Source: Planctomycetota bacterium
Lineage (GTDB): Bacteria; Planctomycetota; UBA11346
Assembly (NCBI GenBank): GCA_023150565.1
Contig: JAKLKR010000016.1
Span: 7,429 to 43,134, forward strand
Direction: 5' to 3'
Length of the DNA stretch: 35,706 bases
The notes beneath the pieces are model-generated. The model saw nothing but the letters and a program-made list of their open reading frames with translations, was not told the DNA's origin and made no database searches. Shown piece after piece: positions 1 through 7,063 of this stretch (its first letter is position 1; each line of letters starts with the position of its first letter). Made by a program: the position numbers and the translations under genes.

Positions 1-1066
1 GCATCGAATGCATGCGCTGGAGGTTCATCCCGCCGTCGCGCAGGCGCTGGTAGTAGGCGGCGATGTATGCGGCGTTCTCCGGCCAGATGCCGCGTCGGCT
101 GAGCAGGTCGCCCTTGATGAAGAACTGCTTGCCGTTGAACAGCAGGCGCTCGCCCTCGGCGCGGAATTCGCGGAAGCCGAAGCGGTCGTCGTGGCGGTCG
201 GCGCCGTCGATCTCGGTGCGCAGGGTGTAGAGGTGGGGGGTGCCGTACTCGCCAAAACCCCACAGCACCGGATCGGCCCAGGGCGCCGTGGTCTCGACCT
301 CGACGCTGCCGCCGGCGGGCACCGCCAGGGTGCGCACCGGCAGCGCCAGCACCGGCCGGCCGCGGTCGAGCACCTGCACGCGCACGCTGGCCTGGCGCTC
401 CTGGGCGCCGTCGTTGACCAGGCGGGTGCGCACCGCCAGGCGGCGGTCGCGCACGCTGGGGAGGGCGTGGCTCCAGTCGACGCGCAGCTCGGGCAGCAGT
501 TCCAGCCACACGTCGCGCACCAGGCCGCGATCGGCCACTCCGACACGATGGTTCCCCGCCGCGGCACCGCGGGCCTGGAAGGCGGTGCTGTGCACCGCCA
601 GCTGGTTGCCCTGGCCGAAGCGCAGCGCCCCGGTGATGTCGATGCGCTCGCACAGGCCCTGCAGCGGGCTGTCGAGCAGGCGCCGGCCGTTGACCTCGAC
701 CGCATGGCCGTCGACCACCGCATCCAGGCGCAGGAACACCCGCCCGGCCCCCTGCCAGGCGGCGGGCACCTCCACCGTGCGCCGGTACCAGGCCGCCGGC
801 GCCGCCAGTTCGGCGGGGTCGAGAGAGAAGCACTCGCGGCCGCTGGAGCCCCACGAGCCCGGCACCCGGAAGCTGCGCCAGCCGTCCGCCGGCATCGACG
901 CACCGGTGCTGGGCACGGTACGGAAGTCCCATTCGCCGTTGAGGCAGAACGACGCGCGCGCCTGAGCCGGCGCTGCGGCGGACGGGGCGCGCTCACGCTC
1001 GGGGCCGGAGGGGGTGCCAGCGCAGGAGGCCAGCAGGAGGGCGGCGAGGGCGAGGACGGACTTCAT
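1..1066 (-). CDS. Glycoside hydrolase family 2-like lipoprotein, N-terminal part (cut by window edge)
   Basis: An open minus-strand frame runs from ATG at 1066 off the left edge with no stop, giving about 355 residues. The N-terminus MKSVLALAALLLASC is a lipoprotein signal with lipobox LLAS-C15, followed by an Ala/Pro/Ser-rich linker. Then comes a beta-sandwich of the GH2 sugar-binding type (NGEWDF near residue 44, WYRRTVEVP, RLDAVVDGHAVEVNG), an immunoglobulin-like middle domain, and the start of the TIM barrel (RFGFREF, then LLFNGKQFFIKG). GH2 enzymes such as beta-galactosidases, beta-mannosidases and beta-glucuronidases cleave glycosides with retention. The catalytic glutamates lie beyond the window, so the substrate cannot be named. 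No good Shine-Dalgarno precedes the ATG. The family call is fairly firm; surface attachment is inferred from the lipobox. Confidence 0.75.
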   Translation of the reverse strand, partial: MKSVLALAALLLASCAGTPSGPERERAPSAAAPAQARASFCLNGEWDFRTVPSTGASMPADGWRSFRVPGSWGSSGRECFSLDPAELAAPAAWYRRTVEVPAAWQGAGRVFLRLDAVVDGHAVEVNGRRLLDSPLQGLCERIDITGALRFGQGNQLAVHSTAFQARGAAAGNHRVGVADRGLVRDVWLELLPELRVDWSHALPSVRDRRLAVRTRLVNDGAQERQASVRVQVLDRGRPVLALPVRTLAVPAGGSVEVETTAPWADPVLWGFGEYGTPHLYTLRTEIDGADRHDDRFGFREFRAEGERLLFNGKQFFIKGDLLSRRGIWPENAAYIAAYYQRLRDGGMNLQRMHSM

Positions 1067-1159
1067 GGGGGATGATACCCGCTGAACTGGACCTGCGTTT
1101 GCATCCTGGACCGGGGCCGACCCCGCAGCGCATCCACCGCCAGCGGACAGAACGCCGGA

Positions 1160-1930
1160 TCAGGGCCGGATGCGCACCGTGCCGGCGACGAACTCGGCGC
1201 TGATGTCCGCGCTCCAGCGGGTGTGGCCGTCGGCGAACAGCAGGTTGGCGCCGGCGCGATGGCGCTTCGACCACTGCGTCCAGGTGTAGAGCGCCGGCGG
1301 CGCCACCCAGCCGAAGGAGCCGATGCCGACGGTGGGATCGGCGCCGATGACATTGGCGGCGGTGGGAACGAACAAGGGCGATTGCGTCATCCAGCGCCAT
1401 TCGTGGCTGTCGGTGGCGAGGATGGTGTCGGACGGACGGCTCACCCGGGCCATCGACACCGCCTGCTGCGCCATCGATGCCGCGGTGCCGGTGTACCAGC
1501 ACAACCCGGTGTTGAGAGCGATGCTGGCGCTGCCGGCCAGGCGCACCCCGGCGTCGGCCGGGCAGCGCACCACCGTGCGGGTGACCGAGCTGGGCACCCC
1601 ACCGTAGCGGATGCGCTCGTCGCCGAGGAAGTCGCCCAGCACCGGCGCATCGGCCCAGCTGGCGCCATTGGCGGCAGGATAGCCGAATTCCACCGGCACG
1701 AACGAACCGGTGCCGGTCGGATTGTAGAACGAGAACGGCAGCAGGCCCTCGCCACGGTCGCTGACGTAGACCTGCACCGCCAGACCGATCTGGCGCATGT
1801 TGCTGGCGCAGGTCGACTGCTGCGCCGCCTTCTTCACCGCGCTCACCGCCGGCAGCAGCATGCCGGCGAGGATCGCCACGATGGCGATGACCACCAGCAG
1901 CTCGATCAGGGTGAAGGCGCGGGCGGGCAT
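1160..1930 (-). CDS. Pseudopilin-like protein with prepilin N-terminus and H-X9-DG C-terminal motif
   Basis: This is a 256-residue protein when started at [12 protein letters not shown]. An upstream in-frame start would add 30 residues before the prepilin leader and is unlikely. The leader MPARA is followed by the N-methylation motif [23 protein letters not shown], i.e. a cleavage site before Phe and one hydrophobic helix. The C-terminal part contains [12 protein letters not shown], an exact H-X9-DG match, the motif that marks a large class of pseudopilin-like proteins in Planctomycetes and Lentisphaerae. Such proteins are expected to be processed by prepilin peptidase and to sit in the envelope; individual functions are mostly unknown. 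It lies 93 nt upstream of the GH2-like lipoprotein on the same strand, so the two may be co-transcribed. A general type II secretion pseudopilin is the alternative reading. Confidence 0.88.
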   Translation of the reverse strand: MPARAFTLIELLVVIAIVAILAGMLLPAVSAVKKAAQQSTCASNMRQIGLAVQVYVSDRGEGLLPFSFYNPTGTGSFVPVEFGYPAANGASWADAPVLGDFLGDERIRYGGVPSSVTRTVVRCPADAGVRLAGSASIALNTGLCWYTGTAASMAQQAVSMARVSRPSDTILATDSHEWRWMTQSPLFVPTAANVIGADPTVGIGSFGWVAPPALYTWTQWSKRHRAGANLLFADGHTRWSADISAEFVAGTVRIRP

Positions 1931-2014
1931 GGTTGCGCCATCATACCCCCGGATCACCAGGACTGGCAACCCCAGGCCCAGGCTCCGCTCCGGCGAACCG
2001 TCCGGTCGTCTGGG

Positions 2015-2040
2015 GATCACACCCGATCACCGGGGATCAC
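2015..2040. promoter_or_regulatory. Three phased GATCAC repeats in a divergent promoter region
   Basis: GATCAC occurs at 2015, 2025 and 2035, exactly 10 bp apart, and again at 1952. All copies lie in the 167-bp region between the divergent pseudopilin and GH20-like genes. Helically phased repeats in a shared promoter region suggest an operator. No regulator can be assigned, and chance in GC-rich DNA is possible. Confidence 0.35.
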
Positions 2041-2097
2041 CCGCGGTCATGGCCGGCGGGAACCGCATGTGCTATCCTCGCCCACCGGAGGACCGCC

Positions 2098-4566
2098 GTG
2101 CCGCCCACCGACCTCGCCGCCCTGACCCCCCTGCCCCGCCTGATCGAGCTGCAGACGGGCAGCGCCCCGGCGCCGCGGCGCTGGCGGGTGGCGGCCCCGG
2201 GCGGCACCGCCGCCTGCGCCGCCGACCTGGCCGAGACCCTGCCCATGCACCGCCTGGTGACGGCGGGCGCGGCCGCCGACCTGACCCTGGTGGACGAGGC
2301 CGTCGACGGTCTGCCGGCAGGGCTGGCGGACTGGCAGCTGGCGGAGGCCTACGCGCTCGACTGCCGCGCTGGGCAGGTGGTGATCCGCGCCCGCCAGGGC
2401 CGCGGCCAGGCCTTCGCCCTGCGTACCCTCTCCCAACTGCTGCTGCTGGGCGGCGGGCGGCTGCCGGACGTGCGCCTCCGCGACTGGCCGGCGCTGCGCT
2501 TCCGCGGCACCCACCTGACCCTGGGCAGCGGCCACCAGCCGCCGCTGCCGCGCCTGTACGGGTTCCTGGCCGACTGCGCCCGGCTCAAGCTCACCAGCGT
2601 CACCATCGAGTACGACGACGGCTTCCGCTGGGAGCGCTACCCCTTCATCGCCCGCGCCGGCAGCCTGTCGGCCGACGACGTGCGCGGCCTGGTGACCTTC
2701 GCCCGCGACCGCCACCTCGACCTCATCCCGCTGGTCGACAGCCTCGGCCACCAGGAGCACTACCTGCGCCATCCCCAGCTCGCGCACCTGCGCGAGCTGC
2801 CGGGGCGGCACGACGAGCTGTGCCCGTCCAACCCCGCCGGCCTGGCCTTCGTCAAGGACCTGTGGCGCGAGGTGCTGGACGCGCACGGCCCCGGCACCTG
2901 GGCCAACTGCACCGGCGACGAGGTCTTCCGCATGGGCGCCTTCTGCCCGGCCTGCGGCCCGGCCGACCGCCCGCAGCTGTACGGCGACTGGTACGCCGAC
3001 CTGACCCGCTGGCTGCTGGAGCAGGGCCGCCGGCCGATGCTGTGGCACGACATGCTGGTGATGTTCCCGCAGCAGCTCGCCCGCCTGCCCAAGGAGAGCG
3101 CGCTGATCTACTGGAACTACTGGCCGGTCGACGCCGAGCGCTGGACGGTGGGCCACGGCCTGCACGGCGCGCTCTTCCGCGACGACCTGGCGCGGGTGCC
3201 GGCCGCCCTGCGCGCGGTGCACGAACGCCACTGGCTGCTGCCCGATGGCGGCTTCCGCCCGTGGTCGTTCCTGCCCTGGCTGGTCGAGCAGGGCTTCACC
3301 GCCCTCGGCGCCTCGGGCGGCAGCCCGATGGAGTCGGCGCATCCCTGCATGGGCTTCGCCGGGCGGGTCGACAACGCCAAGTCGCTCGCCCGCACCGCCG
3401 CCGCCTGCGGCGCCGAGGGCCTGCTGCACACCTACTGGGCGAGCTTCGCCAGCGCCCTCGCCGCCTGGCATTCCGCCGCCGCCGCCGCCGACCACAGCTG
3501 GCATCCGCGCGTGGAATCCGCCGCCAGCGCGCTCGCCCGCTGGGGCCGCCTGCGCCATGGCGACGGCGCCGGCTACGCCCGCTTCGCCGCCGCCTGCGAC
3601 CGCGCCATCTACGCCGCGCAACCACCCGGGTTCGCGACCCCGCCCACGCCACAGGCCGCCCTGGCGCCGGCGCGCCGGGCCGAGGCTGCGCTGCACCCGC
3701 GGCACCATGGCGACGAGCTGGCGCCGCACCTGGCCGCGCTCGACTTCCAGGCGGCGCAGCTGAAACGCGCCGCCGCTGCCATCCGGCGCCTGCGCCCAGG
3801 GCTGGGCGAGGGCGAGGACCTGCCCATCGACCTGCGCCCGGCCGTCCAGGGCACCCGCCTGGCCTTCATCCCCGGCACCGACGGCGCCCGCCTCGACCTG
3901 CCCGCCGGCCGCCAGTTCAGCCACGGGGTGGCCTTCGACCTGCTGCCGGCGGGGGCGGCGGACAGCGTGGTGCTGGCCTCGCGCCGCAACCCGGGCGGGG
4001 CGCAGCGGGCGGTGATCCCGGTGGGGGTCGCCGGCGACACCCTGATGCTGATGCACAGCGTGTGCTGGCTGGGCCACGGCGCGGTGGCGGCACGGCTGCA
4101 CCTGCGCTGGGCCGACGGTGCCACCGCCACCCGCGAGCTGGTGGTGGGCCGCGACACCGGCGACTGGTATGGCGCCCCGCCCACCCTGCCGGCGGCGCTG
4201 CCGGCCTGGCAGGGCCATGTACACCCGTATTCGCAGATCGCCGCCCGCGCCTGGCTGTGCTGGTGGCGCCTGGAACGCCGCGACTGCGCCATCACCGAAC
4301 TGGTGGTGGAGGCCGGCGGCGGCGAGGGCCATCTGGTGCTGCTCGCTGCCACCCTGCGCCGCCAGCGCGCCGGCATTCCAGCAGCTGCGCAGCCCGGTGG
4401 CGATGCCGGCGCCGCCGCCGCCCGCCGCTTCGTGCGCGGCTACCGCGCCGCGCTCGCGCCGCTGTGCGTGCCCGAGCACATCCCGCGCGCGCTCGCCATG
4501 CTCGGCCACGGCGCCACCCCGGCCGCCGCCGCCACCCGCCGGCGGACGCGGCGGCGGCTCAGCTGA
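2098..4566 (+). CDS. GH20-like glycosidase (beta-N-acetylhexosaminidase-like)
   Basis: This is an 822-residue protein from GTG at 2098, chosen because CGGAGGAC lies just upstream and the frame before it has no RBS. Residues about 1-130 resemble the mixed alpha/beta domain that precedes GH20 barrels (GRGQAFALRTLSQLL). A TIM barrel follows (RDWPALRFRGTHL, ARLKLTSVTIEYDD, PLVDSLGHQEH) and includes TGDEVF with Asp274-Glu275, equivalent to the GH20 catalytic D-E pair. A long C-terminal region (about 530-822) ends in a predicted beta-rich module. GH20 enzymes remove terminal GlcNAc/GalNAc by substrate-assisted catalysis. There is no obvious signal peptide, so a cytoplasmic role on imported oligosaccharides is possible. 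The 3' end overlaps mnmA by 8 bp, tail to tail. A related barrel family is the main alternative. Confidence 0.65.
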   Translation: MPPTDLAALTPLPRLIELQTGSAPAPRRWRVAAPGGTAACAADLAETLPMHRLVTAGAAADLTLVDEAVDGLPAGLADWQLAEAYALDCRAGQVVIRARQGRGQAFALRTLSQLLLLGGGRLPDVRLRDWPALRFRGTHLTLGSGHQPPLPRLYGFLADCARLKLTSVTIEYDDGFRWERYPFIARAGSLSADDVRGLVTFARDRHLDLIPLVDSLGHQEHYLRHPQLAHLRELPGRHDELCPSNPAGLAFVKDLWREVLDAHGPGTWANCTGDEVFRMGAFCPACGPADRPQLYGDWYADLTRWLLEQGRRPMLWHDMLVMFPQQLARLPKESALIYWNYWPVDAERWTVGHGLHGALFRDDLARVPAALRAVHERHWLLPDGGFRPWSFLPWLVEQGFTALGASGGSPMESAHPCMGFAGRVDNAKSLARTAAACGAEGLLHTYWASFASALAAWHSAAAAADHSWHPRVESAASALARWGRLRHGDGAGYARFAAACDRAIYAAQPPGFATPPTPQAALAPARRAEAALHPRHHGDELAPHLAALDFQAAQLKRAAAAIRRLRPGLGEGEDLPIDLRPAVQGTRLAFIPGTDGARLDLPAGRQFSHGVAFDLLPAGAADSVVLASRRNPGGAQRAVIPVGVAGDTLMLMHSVCWLGHGAVAARLHLRWADGATATRELVVGRDTGDWYGAPPTLPAALPAWQGHVHPYSQIAARAWLCWWRLERRDCAITELVVEAGGGEGHLVLLAATLRRQRAGIPAAAQPGGDAGAAAARRFVRGYRAALAPLCVPEHIPRALAMLGHGATPAAAATRRRTRRRLS

Positions 4567-5632
4567 ACCAGCCGCCGCCCAGGCAGTACTCGTCGGCGAG
4601 GTCGTAGGCCACGCAGGCCTGACCGGGACTGGAGCGCGGCTGAGGCGCGTCCCAGCGCACCCGTGCGCCGCCCGCGGCGTCGGCGACGATGCGCGCCGGC
4701 ACCGGGCGGGCGCGGTGGCGCGGCCGCACCAGGCAGGCCAGGCCGTCAGCGGGGACCTCCACCCGCCAGGTGCAGCGCGCCAGGTGCGCCTCCGCCGCCA
4801 GCAGCAGGTCGCGTTCGCCCACCACCAGGGCGTTGGCGGCGGGATCCAGCCCCAGCACATACAGCGGCTGGGGCCAGCCGATGCCCAGGCCGTGGCGCTG
4901 GCCGACGGTGAAGCCCCACAGCCCGGCATGACGGCCCAGCTCGCGCCCGTCGTGGTGGCGGATGGGGCCGGGGACGAAGGCCTCGGGGCGGGCGCGGCGC
5001 AGGAAGCCCGCCACCCCATCGCTGCCGATGAAGCAGATGTCCTGGCTCTCGTGCTTGTCGGCGGTGACCAGGGCGCGCGCACGCGCGGCGGCGCGCACCG
5101 CCGCCTTGTCGAGGTGGCCGACCGGGAACTCGGCGCGCGCCAGCTGCTCCTGGGTGAGGCTGAACAGGAAGTAGGTCTGGTCCTTGTCGCGGTCGGCCGA
5201 GCGGCGCAGATGCCAGCACCCGTCGCGCTGCTCGACGCGGGCGTAGTGACCGGTGGCGACGCGCTCGGCGCCGAGCGCGCGGGCGTGCTCCCACAGCATG
5301 CCGAACTTGATCTTCTCGTTGCAGGCCACGCACGGGTTGGGGGTGGCGCCGGCCAGCCAGGCGGCGGTGAAGCCGTCGACCACGTCGCGGCGGAACTCGT
5401 CCTCGGCATCGACCACGTAGTGCGGGATGCGCCGGCCCACCGCCACCGCGCGCGCGTCCACCGTCTCGCTCGGCGAGCAGCAGGCGTCGCTGCGGGTGAA
5501 GCCGCCGTCGAGCTCGGCGCAGGGCCATAGCTTGAGCGTGACCCCCACCACCTCGTGGCCGGCTTCCTGCACCAGCGCCGCCGCCAGGCTGGAATCGACC
5601 CCCCCCGACATGCCCACCACCACCCGTACCAT
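4559..5632 (-). CDS. mnmA: tRNA-specific 2-thiouridylase MnmA
   Basis: This 357-residue protein is of normal family length. The PP-loop SGGVDSS is at residues 9-15 for ATP-dependent adenylation of U34. The catalytic cysteine pair is Cys101 (NPCVACN) and Cys200 (QDICFIG); other hallmarks are CCSPSETVDAR, ATGHYAR and DKDQTYFLF. MnmA installs the 2-thio group on wobble uridine of tRNA Lys, Glu and Gln using sulfur relayed from a cysteine desulfurase. The gene stands apart from translation genes here and converges with the GH20-like gene, overlapping its stop region. Confidence 0.97.
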   Translation of the reverse strand: MVRVVVGMSGGVDSSLAAALVQEAGHEVVGVTLKLWPCAELDGGFTRSDACCSPSETVDARAVAVGRRIPHYVVDAEDEFRRDVVDGFTAAWLAGATPNPCVACNEKIKFGMLWEHARALGAERVATGHYARVEQRDGCWHLRRSADRDKDQTYFLFSLTQEQLARAEFPVGHLDKAAVRAAARARALVTADKHESQDICFIGSDGVAGFLRRARPEAFVPGPIRHHDGRELGRHAGLWGFTVGQRHGLGIGWPQPLYVLGLDPAANALVVGERDLLLAAEAHLARCTWRVEVPADGLACLVRPRHRARPVPARIVADAAGGARVRWDAPQPRSSPGQACVAYDLADEYCLGGGWFS

Positions 5633-5650
5633 GGCCGCACCCTAAACGCA

Positions 5651-5680
5651 GTACGGGCGCGGTCATCACCGCGCCCGTAC
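5651..5680 (-). terminator. 13-bp perfect stem-loop after the repeat-protein gene
   Basis: GTACGGGCGCGGT at 5651-5663 pairs perfectly with 5668-5680 across a 4-nt loop. It lies 24 nt past the stop of the minus-strand Ala/Pro-rich gene and before mnmA. The following T-run is weak (TGCGTTT), so intrinsic termination is likely but not certain. Confidence 0.7.
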
Positions 5681-5704
5681 CAGGGGGTCATGCGTCCGGA
5701 AGGG

Positions 5705-6856
5705 TCAGGGAGCGGGAGCGGCGGCGGGCTCGGCCGGCTGCTGCGGCTGGGCGGGAACCTCGGGCGCGGCGGGGGCCGGCTGCTGCGGCTGGGCGGGAAC
5801 CTCGGGGGCCGGCGCGGGGGCGGGCTGCTCCTGCTGCGGTTGAGCCGGGACCTCGGGCGCGGCGGGGGCGGGCTGCTGCGGCTGGGCGGGAACCTCGGGC
5901 GCAGCCGGGACCGCAGCCGGCTCGGCCGGTTGCTGCGGCTGCGCCGCCGCCGGTTCAGCCGGGGCCGGGGCAGGAGCGGCGGCAGGCTCGGCCGGAGCCG
6001 GAGCCGGTTCGGCCGGAGCGGCAGGAGCAGGCGCCGGGGCGGCCGGAACCTCGGGTTCTGGCTGCATTTCCGGCGCCGGGATGGCCGGAGCAGGGGCAGG
6101 TTCCGCGGGAGCAGCAGGCGCGGGTTCAGCGGGAGCCGGCGCAGCAGGCGCGGGTTCCGCCGGGGCGGGCGCAGGCGCGGCAGGCGCAGGTTCCGCGGGA
6201 GCGGGCGCCGGCGCAGGTTCGGCGGGCGCGGCAGCGGGAGCGGGTTCGGCCGGCGCCGCAGCGGGAGCTGGTTCAGCCGGCGCAGCGGCAGGCGCCGGTT
6301 CTGCCGGAGCCGGAGCAGGCTCCGCCGGAGCAGCGGGGGCGGGAGCAGGGGCGGCCTCGGCGGGGGCAGGCTGCGGGGCGGCTTCGGTCGGCGCCGGCGC
6401 GGCCGGCTGCTCGGGATTGGCGGCCGGGGCGGGAGCGGCCTGGCCGGGGACCGACTGGGCCGGGGCGACGACCATCGTGCCCACCGGCGGCGGCAGGGTG
6501 ACGGTGGCGAGTTCGAGCAGGCGCTGGGCGGCGCCGAGCGCGCGCCGGCATTCATCCAGCTGGGCGGCCTCGACGGGGTTCGACACCCGTTCGCGGGCGG
6601 CTGATTCGAGCCGGTCCGACAGCACCTCGATGGTGCGGCGGTCGGAACCCACGCTCATGGTGCCGCGACCGATCACCCGGCGGTGGATGTCGGCGGTGGT
6701 GGCCTGCACCTCCTGGGCGATGGCGGCGTAGCGGCTGGAGGCGCCGCTCGGCACGTCATAGACCACGCCACGCATGGGGATGAGGTCGATCAGGTCCTTC
6801 TCGGCGGCGAAGGCCAGAGCGGGAAGGAGCAGGAGGGCGATGCGGTGGGGTGCCAT
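5705..6856 (-). CDS. Exported Ala/Pro/Glu-rich repeat protein of unknown function
   Basis: This is a 383-residue protein when started at MAPHRIALLLL, which gives a clear Sec signal peptide (cleavage near AFA-AEK); the longer start has 26 unlikely residues in front. Residues about 20-130 form an ordinary folded-looking segment (YDVPSGASSRYAAIAQEVQATT, QLDECRRALGAAQRLLEL). The remaining roughly 250 residues are almost only Ala, Pro, Glu and Gln: PAEPAPA units, then APEVPAQPQQP units of about 14 residues near the C-terminus. Long Ala/Pro/Glu tracts usually act as stiff extended spacers in the periplasm or at the surface. No C-terminal anchor or enzyme motif is seen. I do not recognise the N-terminal domain. 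No Shine-Dalgarno is visible at the chosen start. Confidence 0.8.
   Translation of the reverse strand: MAPHRIALLLLPALAFAAEKDLIDLIPMRGVVYDVPSGASSRYAAIAQEVQATTADIHRRVIGRGTMSVGSDRRTIEVLSDRLESAARERVSNPVEAAQLDECRRALGAAQRLLELATVTLPPPVGTMVVAPAQSVPGQAAPAPAANPEQPAAPAPTEAAPQPAPAEAAPAPAPAAPAEPAPAPAEPAPAAAPAEPAPAAAPAEPAPAAAPAEPAPAPAPAEPAPAAPAPAPAEPAPAAPAPAEPAPAAPAEPAPAPAIPAPEMQPEPEVPAAPAPAPAAPAEPAPAPAEPAAAPAPAPAEPAAAQPQQPAEPAAVPAAPEVPAQPQQPAPAAPEVPAQPQQEQPAPAPAPEVPAQPQQPAPAAPEVPAQPQQPAEPAAAPAP
5736..5905. repeat. In-frame tandem repeats of about 42 bp
   Basis: Near-identical units reading GCTGCGGCTGGGCGGGAACC recur about every 42 bp (14 codons, with one longer unit) within the 3' part of the Ala/Pro-rich gene. 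Copy number could vary by replication slippage. Shorter, more diverged PAEPAPA-type repeats continue to about 6400. Confidence 0.75.
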
Positions 6857-6949
6857 GGCAGAGGGAGGATTGCACCCAGGGGGCCGGTAGGGGCAAGGCT
6901 GGCACCGCCACCGGACGCACCCTGTAACTGACACGGTGCAGGGCGACGA

Positions 6950-7031
6950 GAATGCCAGATGCCGGAATGTTGAAATGCGGGAATGATCAGGGCCTCATTC
7001 CAGCATTCCAACATTCCAGCATTTGGCATTC
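6950..7031. repeat. Long inverted repeat: 37-nt arms, 8-nt loop
   Basis: The arm 6950-6986 and the arm 6995-7031 are inverse copies with only 4 mismatches, some tolerable as G-T pairs, around an 8-nt loop. The arms are built from GGAATG/CATTCC words, and base composition is far lower in GC than the surroundings. A further direct copy of CAGCATTTGGCATTC (7017-7031) is at 7038-7052. The element lies between the recJ stop and the start of the Ala/Pro-rich gene, both minus strand, so it could end recJ transcription or be a dispersed palindromic element. Confidence 0.85.
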
Positions 7032-7063
7032 AGAACCCAGCATTTGGCATTCCGAACGCCTTC

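Noticed and set aside
1112..1125. Small CGGGG/CCCCG hairpin between the pseudopilin and GH2 genes
   Set aside because: Only 5 bp with no T-run; too weak to call a terminator.
1931..2020. Longer start for the pseudopilin-like protein
   Set aside because: The 30 extra residues would precede the prepilin leader and prevent normal processing.
1797..4607. A 936-codon plus-strand open frame
   Set aside because: Wrong-frame shadow of the GH20-like gene; the product is Arg/Pro-rich with no recognisable domain.
5736..6400. Possible CRISPR-like array
   Set aside because: The repeats are in frame within a coding gene, lack unique spacers and encode Ala/Pro/Glu units.
2047..6555. A 1502-codon minus-strand open frame
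   Set aside because: It runs antisense to the GH20-like gene and out of frame through mnmA and the repeat gene. It is Pro/Arg/Ala-rich low-complexity translation, as expected for shadows in GC-rich DNA.
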